Shown here in pieces: positions 8,604 to 20,619 of a DNA stretch of 64,000 nucleotides. Each line of letters opens with the position of its first letter. Within the stretch, counting starts at the first letter, position 1. Source of the stretch: an uncultured Mycoplasmatota bacterium (lineage in GTDB: Bacteria; Bacillota_I; Bacilli_A; RF39; UBA660); NCBI GenBank assembly GCA_947649365.1, contig CANSRH010000006.1:1-64000 (forward strand), in the 5' to 3' direction. Under the pieces are notes generated by a model that was not told the origin of the DNA, did not search any database, and saw nothing but the letters and a program-made list of their open reading frames with translations. The translations under genes and the position numbers were made by a program.

Positions 8604-9426
8604 AAGAATCCTCCAATCTTAAAACAAAATCGTCCAATAACAAATGAAGATTCACATTAAAGTTTAAGCGGTCCAACATCTCCGAAACCAAACGAAGACG
8701 AGCCATTAAAATTTGACTTGAAAACGATTCCATCACTTTTAACTTTTCTGAAATAGATTTCCCTTGAAATAAATCATAATAAATTTGAAAAAGGGTTTTA
8801 AAGAAAAGAACCATTTCTTCTCTTTCTAACTTTTCATCCAAGACAATTTTATTATAAACGATTGTTTGTTGCTTTTCTACCTCAATTTTATACAAATAAT
8901 TCTCTGCAAGTTCATAAATTCGTTCTGAAATACCTTGGTTTTCTTTTTCATAAAAAATTTTGACTATCTCACATCGACTTTTAATAGTAGAAATCACGTT
9001 TTCACGATTATTAGTAATTAAAAAACCTAAAATATTCCTCTCAGGTTCCTCAATAAACTTTAACATCGTATTTGCAGAGGAAGCATTAAACTTTTCTGCA
9101 TCCTCTATAATATAAGTATTGTATCTTGACAAATAAGGGATACTAGAAAACTTTTGCTTCAAATCTTCCATTTGACTTTTTTTGATAGCTTGTCCATCTG
9201 GAATCACAATTTCTAAAGAAGGCAATTGGTCTGTTGCAATCAAATGACATAAATTACATTTGGAACATTGGGGAGTATAATCCTCTGGACAATTGACAAC
9301 CTTCACAAAGTCCTTAATATCTTGTAAAGCAGCCATTTTATCATTAGTTTCAATCAAAAAAACATGAGACAATTGATTCTCATTGTATTTTTTTATTAAA
9401 CCTTGAATTGCTTCATGTTGTGCCAT
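8578..9426 (-). CDS. holB: DNA polymerase III delta' subunit
   Basis: Clamp-loader subunit of 282 residues. It has the AAA+ fold of the family with a zinc module (CxxDYTPQCSKCNLC region near residues 47-60), a Walker-B-like segment near IIEDAEKFNASSANTMLKFIEEP, and the sensor region TIKSRC. There is no functional P-loop, which is normal for delta'. It overlaps ricT by 26 nt and lies after bofA. In Bacillus tmk and ricF-like yaaR usually precede holB; here recR-bofA do, so the two operons have been joined. Confidence 0.93.
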   Translation of the reverse strand: MAQHEAIQGLIKKYNENQLSHVFLIETNDKMAALQDIKDFVKVVNCPEDYTPQCSKCNLCHLIATDQLPSLEIVIPDGQAIKKSQMEDLKQKFSSIPYLSRYNTYIIEDAEKFNASSANTMLKFIEEPERNILGFLITNNRENVISTIKSRCEIVKIFYEKENQGISERIYELAENYLYKIEVEKQQTIVYNKIVLDEKLEREEMVLFFKTLFQIYYDLFQGKSISEKLKVMESFSSQILMARLRLVSEMLDRLNFNVNLHLLLDDFVLRLEDSYEHLWCEV

Positions 9427-9446
9427 TTTTCACCACTCACTTCAAA

Positions 9447-9635
9447 TTATTTTGTCATAAAAAACATTGCCACCAAAGAAACTAAGCCTGGAACTCCTAA
9501 GAAAGTTACAGTACCAAGCGTAAAAACATTAATAGGAATCACAACATTCAATGAATTAATACATAAATCAAGACCATAGAGAAGTAAAAAAGCAAAAACA
9601 AACTTCTTAACCACTGCAACGATTTTTTTTAACAT
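9447..9635 (-). CDS. bofA: Pro-sigma-K processing inhibitor BofA family protein
   Basis: Small membrane protein of 62 residues. Two hydrophobic segments (about 9-35 and 40-59) contain the family pattern INVFTLGTVTFLGVPGLVSL. In Bacillus BofA holds the SpoIVFB protease inactive in the outer forespore membrane. The gene directly after recR matches the Bacillus dnaX-yaaK-recR-yaaL-bofA order. The start ATG has GGTGAT upstream. Position and sequence together make the call good despite the small size. Confidence 0.85.
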   Translation of the reverse strand: MLKKIVAVVKKFVFAFLLLYGLDLCINSLNVVIPINVFTLGTVTFLGVPGLVSLVAMFFMTK

Positions 9636-9671
9636 AACAATATCACCTATTAATGCATTATATGCGAAAAC

Positions 9672-10286
9672 CTATCCAAAATATGAATCCGAAATAGTTT
9701 TGCGGTCATCAAGTGCTTTATCTAAAGTAACTACATCCATATATTCAATATCTGCTCCCATAGGAATACCATAAGACAAACGAGAAATGATAACATTCTT
9801 TTTCTCAAAAATTTTTTTAATAAACAATGTGGTGGTTTCCCCTTCAATATTTGATTTTAATGCTAAAATCAGTTCTGGTTTATCCAACTTTTCCACTCGT
9901 TCCATCAATGTAGATAAGTTAATATCTTCATACCCAATACCTTCGGATGGAGAAATCAAACCATTCAAAACATGATAAGTTCCACGATAATTTCCAACTT
10001 TTTCAAAAGTAAAAACACTCTTATAATCCTCAATAACACAAATAATATTCTTATCTCGTCCTTCATCTGAACAAATATCACAAACCTCTTTGTCTGTTAA
10101 ATGACCACAAATTTTACAAGAACGAAGAGTTTCTTTAGCTGTCAATAAAGAACTACTAAAATCAGCAATACTTTCTGTATTTAAATCCAAAGTAGCTAGA
10201 GCTAGACGTTCTGCACTCTTTTCTCCAATACCAGGTAACTTTTTATAGTATTCAATAATATTCTCAAGTTGTTTTGGATAAATCAT
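9672..10286 (-). CDS. recR: Recombination protein RecR
   Basis: Acts with RecF and RecO in loading RecA at gaps. The 204-residue protein has the helix-hairpin-helix KLPGIGEKSAERLA near residues 16-29, a four-Cys zinc finger (CKICGHLTDKEVCDIC near 55-70), and the Toprim domain with NIEGET and GIPMGADIEYMD. The ATG at 10286 gives the conserved start MIYPKQLEN; a GTG five codons earlier is less likely. It begins immediately after the ybaB stop. RecF is encoded in the same window. Confidence 0.96.
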   Translation of the reverse strand: MIYPKQLENIIEYYKKLPGIGEKSAERLALATLDLNTESIADFSSSLLTAKETLRSCKICGHLTDKEVCDICSDEGRDKNIICVIEDYKSVFTFEKVGNYRGTYHVLNGLISPSEGIGYEDINLSTLMERVEKLDKPELILALKSNIEGETTTLFIKKIFEKKNVIISRLSYGIPMGADIEYMDVVTLDKALDDRKTISDSYFG

Positions 10287-10287
10287 A

Positions 10288-10584
10288 TTAGAAAAGGCCA
10301 CCCAAACCAGTTCCTAAAGAACCCAACTTAGCTTCAATTTCTTTATCAATTTTCTCAGTAGCATTCTTAGAAGCTAATATAATCATATCTTCCAATATTT
10401 CTAAATCTTCAGGCTCTAAATGTGTTGCAGTAATTTTAATGGAAACCATTTCCTTTTTCCCATTAAATTCTACCTCAACCATTTCTGATTTTCCTGTAAA
10501 AATAGTTTTATTAATTTCATCTTTCTTCTTTTCAATATCTCTTTGCATTTTTTGTGCTTGAGCCATTAAATTTTGCATATTCAT
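10288..10584 (-). CDS. ybaB: YbaB/EbfC family nucleoid-associated protein
   Basis: 98-residue DNA-binding protein of the YbaB family, cotranscribed with dnaX and recR in most bacteria. It starts MNMQNLMAQAQKMQRDIEKK (N-terminal helix), has the central sheet segment EFNGKKEMVSIKI, and ends with the Gly/Leu-rich tail typical of the family. GAAGGAAA precedes the ATG. The operon is compact: dnaX 17 nt upstream, and recR starts one base after its stop. Confidence 0.94.
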   Translation of the reverse strand: MNMQNLMAQAQKMQRDIEKKKDEINKTIFTGKSEMVEVEFNGKKEMVSIKITATHLEPEDLEILEDMIILASKNATEKIDKEIEAKLGSLGTGLGGLF

Positions 10585-10601
10585 ATATATTTTCCTTCTT
10601 T

Positions 10602-12269
10602 CTATTGAATTTGTACATGATCTTCATTAAAAATAGTCAAAACATCTGTATAATCCGTAGACAATTCGTCATTTTCTAAAACAGATTCTTCTTCATCCAA
10701 TTTTTCTTGAGGAAGGTCTGGCTCTTTTAATACCTCATATACATAATGTTCTTTCAACTTTTTAATATAATCTTTTTTCTTTTCTTCCCACTCTTCCAGT
10801 GGAAGAGCTACCAAATGCACCTCTGTCCCATAAAATTCTTGATATTTTTTCTCAATAGCAAGTAAATTATGATTAAATAGTTCTACAACACTCTTTTGAG
10901 GATTCGTTAAAATTTGAATACCAGGAGAGGCCATTACGACTTCTACATCTATTACCATAGATTTTATAGAATCCGAAATAGATAATGTATCAGCAAACGA
11001 AGACCAAGTTTCCTTATTTTTCTTAAGCAATCCCTTATCTGCTGAAGAAAAGCAATTATGAATTCGCACTTTTTTCAACTCGTCCAAATACGTTTCATAA
11101 ATTGAAGAAAACGAAGAAACTTCTTTTTCTATTTTCGACACATCGGCTTTTTCAGATTTTAAAATAGATTTTTTTTCCAAAGAAGTACTTGGTTCTTCAC
11201 CTTCTTCTTTCTTCTCTATACACGATTCTTTCTCCGGAGCCGTTTTTACTTGTATAGATTGTACCAAAATCATAAATATCAGCAAAAACGGATCAATATT
11301 CAAATTAATTTTATTAATCAAGTCATTCAATTCAAAAATTATTGTTTTAATTTGACTATAAATCAAATCCTCTCCTGCTAGCTTTAGCCGAATCCCTTCT
11401 GTGAATAACTCATCCACTAGTTTTTTAATAAAAATTTTATAATCGATAGAAGTTTTTTCCAATTTATCAAAAACCGCACGCAATTTAGCATAATCATTGT
11501 TCAAAAGTGCATCTACAATTTCTTTAATTTGAACCAAAGAAATGGAACCATAATTATTTAAAACAACATTTAAGTCAATAGAAGAATTACTTGTGGATAA
11601 CTGGTTCAAAATACTTAAAGCATCTCGACATCCTCCTTCGCACAAATAAACAATTTCTTCTAAAGCCTCCTCTGTCGCAGCAATTTTCTCTGTAGTACAG
11701 ACCTTTTTCAAATGAGCAAATAAATCTTCACTCGCGATTTTTTTAAAATCATACCTTTGACACCGAGATAAAATAGTAATAGGAACACTCTCTATATTTG
11801 TAGTAGCCAAAATAAATACAATATGACTAGGAGGTTCTTCTAAAGTCAATAACAAAGCATTAAATGCATTCTGCGTAAGCATATGCACTTCATCAATAAT
11901 ATAGACTTTATATTTACTAAAAGAAGGAGCTATTTTCACATTGTTAATAAGTTCTCGTATCTCATCCACTCCTGTATTGGACGCCGCATCAATTTCAATA
12001 ATATCTGCATTATTCTCTACATTCAAACAGCTGCTGCACTCTCCACAAGGGATACCTTCTTTTAAATTTTCACAATTAATTGTTTTAGCAAAAATTTTTG
12101 CAGTACTTGTCTTACCAGTTCCCCGTGGACCAGTAAAAATATAAGCATGAGAGATTTTCTCATTGATAATAGCATTTTTCAGCATTTGAATTGTATACTT
12201 TTGTCCAATCACTTCATCAAACGATTTAGGCCTATACTTACGATACAACACTTTATAATCTGTATTCAT
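10602..12269 (-). CDS. dnaX: DNA polymerase III subunits gamma/tau
   Basis: Clamp-loader motor of 555 residues. It has the AAA+ module with Walker A GPRGTGKTS near residues 44-52, a four-Cys zinc finger (CENLKEGIPCGECSSC region near 65-82), the Walker B box IIDEVHML and the SRC sensor. A charged, variable linker from about residue 355 leads to the tau-specific C-terminal domain. I saw no obvious slippery frameshift signal for a gamma form. It begins the dnaX-ybaB-recR-bofA-holB-ricT string on the minus strand. Confidence 0.96.
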   Translation of the reverse strand: MNTDYKVLYRKYRPKSFDEVIGQKYTIQMLKNAIINEKISHAYIFTGPRGTGKTSTAKIFAKTINCENLKEGIPCGECSSCLNVENNADIIEIDAASNTGVDEIRELINNVKIAPSFSKYKVYIIDEVHMLTQNAFNALLLTLEEPPSHIVFILATTNIESVPITILSRCQRYDFKKIASEDLFAHLKKVCTTEKIAATEEALEEIVYLCEGGCRDALSILNQLSTSNSSIDLNVVLNNYGSISLVQIKEIVDALLNNDYAKLRAVFDKLEKTSIDYKIFIKKLVDELFTEGIRLKLAGEDLIYSQIKTIIFELNDLINKINLNIDPFLLIFMILVQSIQVKTAPEKESCIEKKEEGEEPSTSLEKKSILKSEKADVSKIEKEVSSFSSIYETYLDELKKVRIHNCFSSADKGLLKKNKETWSSFADTLSISDSIKSMVIDVEVVMASPGIQILTNPQKSVVELFNHNLLAIEKKYQEFYGTEVHLVALPLEEWEEKKKDYIKKLKEHYVYEVLKEPDLPQEKLDEEESVLENDELSTDYTDVLTIFNEDHVQIQ

Positions 12270-12314
12270 AATTTATCCCTCGCTTATCTTCATTATAACA
12301 TAAAACAAACATCT

Positions 12315-12737
12315 TTAACGTTTATTTTTAAAAAAAGAAGATAACAATTGTTGATAACTTTGGTCTTCTTCAAAAGAATCCATTTTATAAAATTTTGTTT
12401 TAGAAAACTCATGTTTATAATTCAATTTTTCAGTCAAATAATATACTACCTTGATTCTACTTTGAAAAATGATTTCTGTACACATAGAACATGGTTTCAA
12501 CGTCACATACAAATCACAATCCGATAAATTCCACTTTTTCAATTTACGTGCTGCTTGCTTAATCGCCAAAACTTCTGCATGAGCCGTAATATCGTTTCGA
12601 GACTCACGTTTATTATATTGACAAGCAATGATTTTATTATTGTGGACAACTATCGCTGCAATAGGAACTTCATCTTTTTTAAAAGCCTTCTGAGCGCATT
12701 GAAATAATTTTTTTAAAATCTTTTCTTCCAAAAGCAT
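12315..12737 (-). CDS. tadA: tRNA-specific adenosine deaminase
   Basis: Converts A34 to inosine in the tRNA-Arg anticodon. The 140-residue zinc deaminase has HAE (His ligand and catalytic Glu, residues 53-55) and PCSMC (residues 82-86) with the two Cys ligands. The ATG follows GAGGTG. It lies between dnaX and the SRP RNA gene, as in Bacillus, where tadA and the SRP RNA neighbour dnaX. The C-terminal helix is somewhat diverged, but the core is intact. Confidence 0.94.
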   Translation of the reverse strand: MLLEEKILKKLFQCAQKAFKKDEVPIAAIVVHNNKIIACQYNKRESRNDITAHAEVLAIKQAARKLKKWNLSDCDLYVTLKPCSMCTEIIFQSRIKVVYYLTEKLNYKHEFSKTKFYKMDSFEEDQSYQQLLSSFFKNKR

Positions 12738-12750
12738 AAAAACACCTCAT

Positions 12751-12828
12751 AAAAAAAGTGCACACGAACAGAGACTGATATGGCTGCTATCTTCCGATCC
12801 TGACCAGATTACAATATATTCGTTGCAC
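12751..12828 (-). ncRNA. ffs: Signal recognition particle RNA, small bacterial (4.5S) type
   Basis: The minus strand contains the SRP domain IV signature GGTCAGGATCGGAAGATAGC, with a GGAA tetraloop and the asymmetric CAGG/AGCAG internal loop. It is closed by pairing of the ends (GTGCA... with ...TGCAC) and followed by a T7 run. The length of about 78 nt is the short Alu-less form rather than the roughly 270-nt form of Bacillus subtilis. It lies upstream of tadA. Confidence 0.93.
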
Positions 12829-12834
12829 ATTCAA

Positions 12835-12862
12835 ATAATAACACAATTATATAATTTTGCAA
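12835..12862 (-). promoter_or_regulatory. SRP RNA promoter
   Basis: TTGCAA (12857-12862) and TATTAT (12835-12840) with a 16-nt spacer on the minus strand. Transcription would start about seven bases downstream, at the G of the GTGCAA that begins the folded SRP RNA. Confidence 0.6.
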
Positions 12863-12864
12863 CA

Positions 12865-12880
12865 TGTTTCACGTGAAACA
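12865..12880. promoter_or_regulatory. parS site 1
   Basis: TGTTTCACGTGAAACA is an exact 16-bp ParB (Spo0J) binding palindrome, sitting just upstream of the SRP RNA promoter. This is the chromosome segregation loading site near the origin. Confidence 0.93.
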
Positions 12881-13092
12881 TTATATACAAAACATTTTTT
12901 ATAAAATAAAAAGTATCTATTAAATTTTATCCTCATTCTCTAGCAAAAATAAAATCATAACAATTTAAATGGAATCGAATATTTAAATTTAATTTAAACC
13001 TTTATCTAACTATTAAATTTATATATTCATTTGTCATTGCTTTCTGTTTAATTGTCTTCTCATTATCGATTGTTTTAAGAGCAAAAAAAGAA
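12881..13092. other. Gap between the two parS sites, nothing recognised
   Basis: Strongly AT-rich sequence without a convincing gene, RNA or terminator. With the SRP RNA and the parS sites it makes up the 373-bp tadA-gyrA gap. Confidence 0.5.
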
Positions 13093-13108
13093 TGTTTCAC
13101 GTGAAACA
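13093..13108. promoter_or_regulatory. parS site 2
   Basis: Second exact copy of TGTTTCACGTGAAACA, three bases past the gyrA stop codon and 228 bp from site 1. It is also a possible weak hairpin at the end of gyrA. Confidence 0.93.
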
Positions 13109-13110
13109 TT

Positions 13111-15639
13111 CTAACTGTTTAGATTCTCTTCCTCATTTGTAGAAGAAATGGATTCATTTACTATTTCTTCATTTGAATCTTCTTGTAATTCATTAATAAT
13201 TTCGTCTGCACTTGTTTCTTCTGGAGTTTTCTCCACCAAACTAATAGTAGAAACTTCTTGATTATCTTTCAAATGAATTAATCGAACTCCTTGTGTAACT
13301 CTTCCTAATACATTTATTTGTTCTAAAGGAACTCTTATAATCATACCAGTGTTAGTAACTATAACTAAATCACTATTCTCACTCGCTAAATGGAACGCAG
13401 CCATATCTCCATTTTTATCAGTGACATTGAGCGCTTTCACACCCTTACTTCCACGTCTAGTTTGACGATAATCAGATACAGTAGTTTGTTTACCATATCC
13501 TTTCTTAGTAACAATAATTAAAGAATCATTCTCATTCGCCTTCTCTGCACCTATACAAATAGACTCACCCAAATTAATTCCTCGTACTCCACTAGCAGTA
13601 CGCCCCATAATACGTACTTCACTTTCAATAAACTTCACCATGCGTCCGTCACTAGAACCTAGTAAAATCATATCTTCACCGGTCGTCTTTTGAACAGAAA
13701 TCAACTCATCTGAAGTTCTTAAACTGATACAAATCTTTCCATTGGTACGAATATTATCAAACTCACTAATACTTGTTCGTTTCACTACACCTTGTTTCGT
13801 AGCAAATAACAAATATTTAGCTTCGTCTTCCCGCTTAATAGACAAAATCGAATTAATCTTTTCTTCTTTTTCAATTTGTAACAAGTTAATAATTGGAAGT
13901 CCCTTAGATTGTCTACTGAATTCCGGAATCTCATATCCTTTCAAACGATACACTTTTCCCTTGTTAGTAAAGAATAAAACATAATCATGTGTGGATAAGT
14001 TGGCGATATGTTCTACAAAATCTTCTTCATTTGTATTCATACCCTTAACGCCGACCCCACCACGGTTTTGTAACTTAAATGTATCAGAAGTAGTTCGCTT
14101 GATATAGCCATTGTGGGTAAGTGCAATCATAATGTCTTCCTCAGGTATCAAAGATTCATCTTCAATATACTCAATAGCTGACATATCAATATTTGTTCTT
14201 CTCTCATCTGCATACTTATTCTTAATTTCCAAAAGTTCTTCACGAATAATAGCTAAAACTTTTTCTTCGCTTGCTAAAATTCCTCTTAATTCCTCAATCA
14301 ATTTCAACAATTCAGCCAGTTCATTTTCAATTTTCTCTCGTTCCAAACCTGTCAAACGACGCAATTTCATCTCTAATATTGCATTGGCTTGAATATCATC
14401 CAGTCCAAACTTAGACATCAATTGTTCTTTAGCTATCACATCTGTCTCTGACTCACGAATGGTTTTAATCACTTCGTCCAAATGATCCAAAGCAATTTTT
14501 AATCCCTCTAAAATATGTACTCGGTCCAAAGCCTTATCTAAATCAAACTTTGTTCTACGAATAATTATTTCTTTTTGATAATCAATGTACTTAGAAATAA
14601 TATCCTTTAAACCCAATACTTTTGGAGAACCTTGGTCAATCATTAATAAATTAATACCATAGGTTGTTTGTAACTGCGTATATTTATACAAATTATTCAA
14701 AACCACATTAGCATTAGCGTCTCTTTTAATGTAGATAACTACACGAACAGGATTTTCCAAATTCGATTCTTCATGAAGTTCGCTGATACCATCAATAATC
14801 TTATCTCTTACAAGTTCGCCGATTCTTGATTGAAATTCAGCTTTATTCACCTGATAAGGTAACTCTGAAACAATAATTCTAGTTCTTCCATTATGTCCAT
14901 CTTCTTCAATATCCGCTTTTCCACGAATAGTAATTGAACCTTTTCCTGTCTCATATGCTTTTCGTATACCACTATTACCAAGAATAGAAGCACCTGTAGG
15001 AAAATCAGGACCTTTAATGTATTGCATCAAACCTTCTGTATCAATTTCATGATTATCTATATAAGCAACGCATCCATCAATCACTTCTCCTAAATTATGA
15101 GGAGGAATATTCGTAGCCATACCAACGGCTATTCCCATCGTTCCATTCACTAAAATATTAGGAAAACGACTTGGTAAAATAACAGGTTCTTTTTCCGTCT
15201 CATCAAAATTTGGCACAATATCAACTGTATTTTTATTAATATCTCGAACCATTTCAAGAGCAAGTTTAGAAAGTCTAGCTTCTGTATAACGCATCGCAGC
15301 AGCGCCATCGCCATCCATATTACCAAAATTTCCATGGCCATCTACAAGTTCATGACGAAAACTAAAAGATTGAGCCATACGAACCATTGCATCATAAATA
15401 GAAGAATCCCCGTGAGGATGATATTTTCCCATAACATCTCCAACAATTCTCGCACTTTTACGATGTGGTTTATCTGGAGTATAACCAGACTCATACATCG
15501 AATACAAAATACGACGATGAACTGGCTTCAAACCATCTCTCAAATCTGGAATAGCACGAGAAGTAATAACACTCATGGAATAATCTAAAAAAGCCCTTTG
15601 TACCTCATCAACAATATTATTTTCAATAATTCTTTCCAT
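13111..15639 (-). CDS. gyrA: DNA gyrase subunit A
   Basis: Breakage-reunion subunit of the type II topoisomerase that supplies negative supercoils. The 842-residue protein has active-site Tyr118 in [11 protein letters not shown] and the quinolone region [11 protein letters not shown] with the usual Ser and Asp. The GyrA-box QRRGSKG is read in the C-terminal beta-pinwheel. An acidic C-terminal tail ends the protein. The ATG follows GGAGGG and comes 13 nt after gyrB. It belongs to the origin-proximal dnaA-dnaN-recF-gyrB-gyrA cluster. Confidence 0.98.
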   Translation of the reverse strand: MERIIENNIVDEVQRAFLDYSMSVITSRAIPDLRDGLKPVHRRILYSMYESGYTPDKPHRKSARIVGDVMGKYHPHGDSSIYDAMVRMAQSFSFRHELVDGHGNFGNMDGDGAAAMRYTEARLSKLALEMVRDINKNTVDIVPNFDETEKEPVILPSRFPNILVNGTMGIAVGMATNIPPHNLGEVIDGCVAYIDNHEIDTEGLMQYIKGPDFPTGASILGNSGIRKAYETGKGSITIRGKADIEEDGHNGRTRIIVSELPYQVNKAEFQSRIGELVRDKIIDGISELHEESNLENPVRVVIYIKRDANANVVLNNLYKYTQLQTTYGINLLMIDQGSPKVLGLKDIISKYIDYQKEIIIRRTKFDLDKALDRVHILEGLKIALDHLDEVIKTIRESETDVIAKEQLMSKFGLDDIQANAILEMKLRRLTGLEREKIENELAELLKLIEELRGILASEEKVLAIIREELLEIKNKYADERRTNIDMSAIEYIEDESLIPEEDIMIALTHNGYIKRTTSDTFKLQNRGGVGVKGMNTNEEDFVEHIANLSTHDYVLFFTNKGKVYRLKGYEIPEFSRQSKGLPIINLLQIEKEEKINSILSIKREDEAKYLLFATKQGVVKRTSISEFDNIRTNGKICISLRTSDELISVQKTTGEDMILLGSSDGRMVKFIESEVRIMGRTASGVRGINLGESICIGAEKANENDSLIIVTKKGYGKQTTVSDYRQTRRGSKGVKALNVTDKNGDMAAFHLASENSDLVIVTNTGMIIRVPLEQINVLGRVTQGVRLIHLKDNQEVSTISLVEKTPEETSADEIINELQEDSNEEIVNESISSTNEEENLNS

Positions 15640-15652
15640 TAATTTAACCCTC

Positions 15653-18666
<3,014 letters not shown>

Positions 18667-18698
18667 ATTTTGCCTCTTTTACGCCCATATAATAAAAT

Positions 18699-18728
18699 AA
18701 TAGGTATTTATGTACTCCTATACCTATT
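18699..18728. terminator. Hairpin between comK and recF
   Basis: Inverted repeat AATAGGTAT/ATACCTATT (18699-18707 and 18720-18728) upstream of recF. On the minus strand it is followed by a T-rich stretch. It may be a second terminator or part of the recF leader. Confidence 0.4.
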
Positions 18729-18743
18729 AAAATTATACCATAA

Positions 18744-18781
18744 TAAAAAAACACTTTAAAGACTTTTTACATCCAAAGTGT
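18744..18781 (-). terminator. comK terminator
   Basis: ACACTTT/AAAGTGT arms (18751-18757 and 18775-18781) with a T7 run following on the minus strand, 18 bases after the comK stop. Confidence 0.65.
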
Positions 18782-18798
18782 CAAAAGAAAAAGGATTA

Positions 18799-19263
18799 TT
18801 ATTTATGAAGAGTATCATCAAATTGTTTTCGACTCCGTAGAACAGATTCTAAACGAATAGAACGTAATATTTGATTATCAATCACACCATAAGAAACATT
18901 CAAAGCAATCTTATCCCCATTAAGAAATTCAACAATCAATCTCCCATTTTGATAATAATAACGATCCACCATACTAGAACGTAACCAAGAGCAAGTACTA
19001 GACTTAGGAGAAGCAGTAGGAAAAAAGATAATATCCTTCGTTTCCTCAACAATTACAGGAGCTTTATAAAGAGCTCCAATCAAATTTTCTGTTCCCTTTC
19101 GTCTTCCGGATAAAGAACTCCCAAAATAAGCACAACTCTCTTCCATAATCGCATTAGCAGGTTGATCCACTATAAAATTCTTATCTTCTTCATACACTCT
19201 TGTTTTATCATTCATAGCATAAAGAGCCATTGTTTTATTATTAATCTCATACTTTCTCATCAT
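18799..19263 (-). CDS. comK: ComK-family competence transcription factor
   Basis: 154-residue protein with the ComK family pattern. Residues 45-56 read CAYFGSSLSGRRKGT; next comes APVIVEETKDIIFFPTASP, then a Cys-Ser-Trp segment. Near 121-136 is ALNVSYGVIDNQILRS, which matches the family's conserved PISY.(S/F)..NQ..R motif. Bacillus ComK activates DNA-uptake genes. The C-terminus is about 35 residues shorter than in B. subtilis, where that part mediates degradation control. The start is one of two adjacent ATGs after GGGGGTG. It has its own terminator and lies between dnaN and recF, an unusual place. Assignment is by motif recognition only. Confidence 0.8.
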   Translation of the reverse strand: MMRKYEINNKTMALYAMNDKTRVYEEDKNFIVDQPANAIMEESCAYFGSSLSGRRKGTENLIGALYKAPVIVEETKDIIFFPTASPKSSTCSWLRSSMVDRYYYQNGRLIVEFLNGDKIALNVSYGVIDNQILRSIRLESVLRSRKQFDDTLHK

Positions 19264-19332
19264 TTCACCCCCTGACTAAGTAAAATTGTTTTCTACAATA
19301 ACAAAGGAAATCCAAAAAAAATGTCGAAGAAA

Positions 19333-19359
19333 GAAAAAACCTACTATTTCTAGTAAGTT
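19333..19359 (-). terminator. dnaN terminator
   Basis: AACTTACTA-GAAA-TAGTAGGTT hairpin overlapping the dnaN stop codon, followed on the minus strand by TTTTTTC. It isolates dnaN from comK. Confidence 0.75.
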
Positions 19360-20468
19360 TTAATAGGTAAAATAAGTTGAATCAAAGACTCATCTGTCAC
19401 CGACTTAATCACAATCGGTTTCACATCATTCGTAAGAAGCAACAAAATTTCCTCTTCTCGAATCGTTCGCAAAGCTTCCAACATATATTTAGAATTAAAA
19501 GAAATATCAATCATAGCAGAAGGGTCAGTATCCACTTCTAACTTTTCCTCTACTTTTCCTATTTCAGAAGCATAAGAATTAATCACCATTTCCTTATTTT
19601 CAATTTTCATTTTAATAATATTTTTATCTTTTCCTTGTGTAAGCAAAGCTGCTCGATCCACACTTGCAGTAAAATCTGCTTTATTTAACTTAGCAATAAT
19701 ACCAAACTCGGTAGGAATCAAATTAGAAGTATTCGGATACGTTCCAGAAAGCAAATTCGTTTGAAATTTAATATTTTTATATTTAAACAAAACTTTATTA
19801 TTAAAAATATGCATTTCCACTAATTCATCATCCACAATAATTTTTTCAAGTTCTAGTATATTCTTTCCTGGAATAACAATATTCACATCTGTACTAACTG
19901 GAGTGGATAACTTTATATTCTTTTTGGCCAAACGATACGAATCGGTTGCCAAAAAAATGAGCAAATCCCCCATAATGGTAATATTAATCCCAGTAAACAA
20001 AGGACGCAACTCTTGAGTAGAAATAGCAAATACCGTTTGATTAATCAAAGACTTTAGCACTTCCCCATTCAAAACAATAGGTTCCTTATGTTCATCCATT
20101 TTCAAATTAGGATAATCATTGGCATCCAAACAATTCAAATTATATTGAGCATTCTCTGTATAAATACGAATCTTCAAACGGTCAATCATTTCAAAATGAA
20201 TAAGGTCACTTGGTAACTTACGAATAATATCCAAAATAAACTTACTTTGAATAACAATCGTACCTGTACTTTCAATAGTAGCAATCTCTTTAGCTTCAAT
20301 AAATGAATTAATAGTTAACTCACTATCACTCGCTGTTAAAGACAACCCTTGATTTGTCAAATCAAACTTAATTCCATTTAAGACAGGTATCACATTCTTA
20401 GTCGAAACTCCTTTTATAACATTATTCAAATTTTCTAGAATAATAGTTTTATCAATCGTAAATTTCAT
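19350..20468 (-). CDS. dnaN: DNA polymerase III beta subunit (sliding clamp)
   Basis: Processivity clamp of 372 residues made of three repeated clamp folds. The N-terminus MKFTIDKTIILENLNNVIKGVSTKN and the C-terminal ending of the form LILPIKTY are typical. It follows dnaA across a 151-bp gap containing DnaA boxes and an AT-rich unwinding region. The ATG follows AAAGGAAC. It ends in a TAG inside a terminator hairpin, so comK and recF downstream are transcribed separately. Confidence 0.97.
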   Translation of the reverse strand: MKFTIDKTIILENLNNVIKGVSTKNVIPVLNGIKFDLTNQGLSLTASDSELTINSFIEAKEIATIESTGTIVIQSKFILDIIRKLPSDLIHFEMIDRLKIRIYTENAQYNLNCLDANDYPNLKMDEHKEPIVLNGEVLKSLINQTVFAISTQELRPLFTGINITIMGDLLIFLATDSYRLAKKNIKLSTPVSTDVNIVIPGKNILELEKIIVDDELVEMHIFNNKVLFKYKNIKFQTNLLSGTYPNTSNLIPTEFGIIAKLNKADFTASVDRAALLTQGKDKNIIKMKIENKEMVINSYASEIGKVEEKLEVDTDPSAMIDISFNSKYMLEALRTIREEEILLLLTNDVKPIVIKSVTDESLIQLILPIKTY

Positions 20469-20479
20469 TTTTGTTCCTT

Positions 20480-20616
20480 CTTTCTTATTTTTTAATTTAT
20501 TATTTTTATTATAGTGTGGATAAAGTGTATAACTTTATCAAACTCCCTTTATTCCTTAACAAATCCTACATAATGAATGTGGATAAACACTATTTTTTCT
20601 TCACAACTTATCCACT
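20480..20616. other. oriC, dnaA-dnaN part: DnaA boxes and AT-rich unwinding element
   Basis: Perfect DnaA boxes TGTGGATAA lie at 20515-20523 and 20578-20586, plus TTATCCACT at 20608-20616. Next to the first box on the dnaN side is an almost pure A/T stretch (20480-20514). Read from the box, it contains TAA/TAG-like triplets resembling DnaA-trio elements. This is the expected unwinding side of a bipartite Firmicutes origin. Confidence 0.85.
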
Positions 20617-20619
20617 CTC

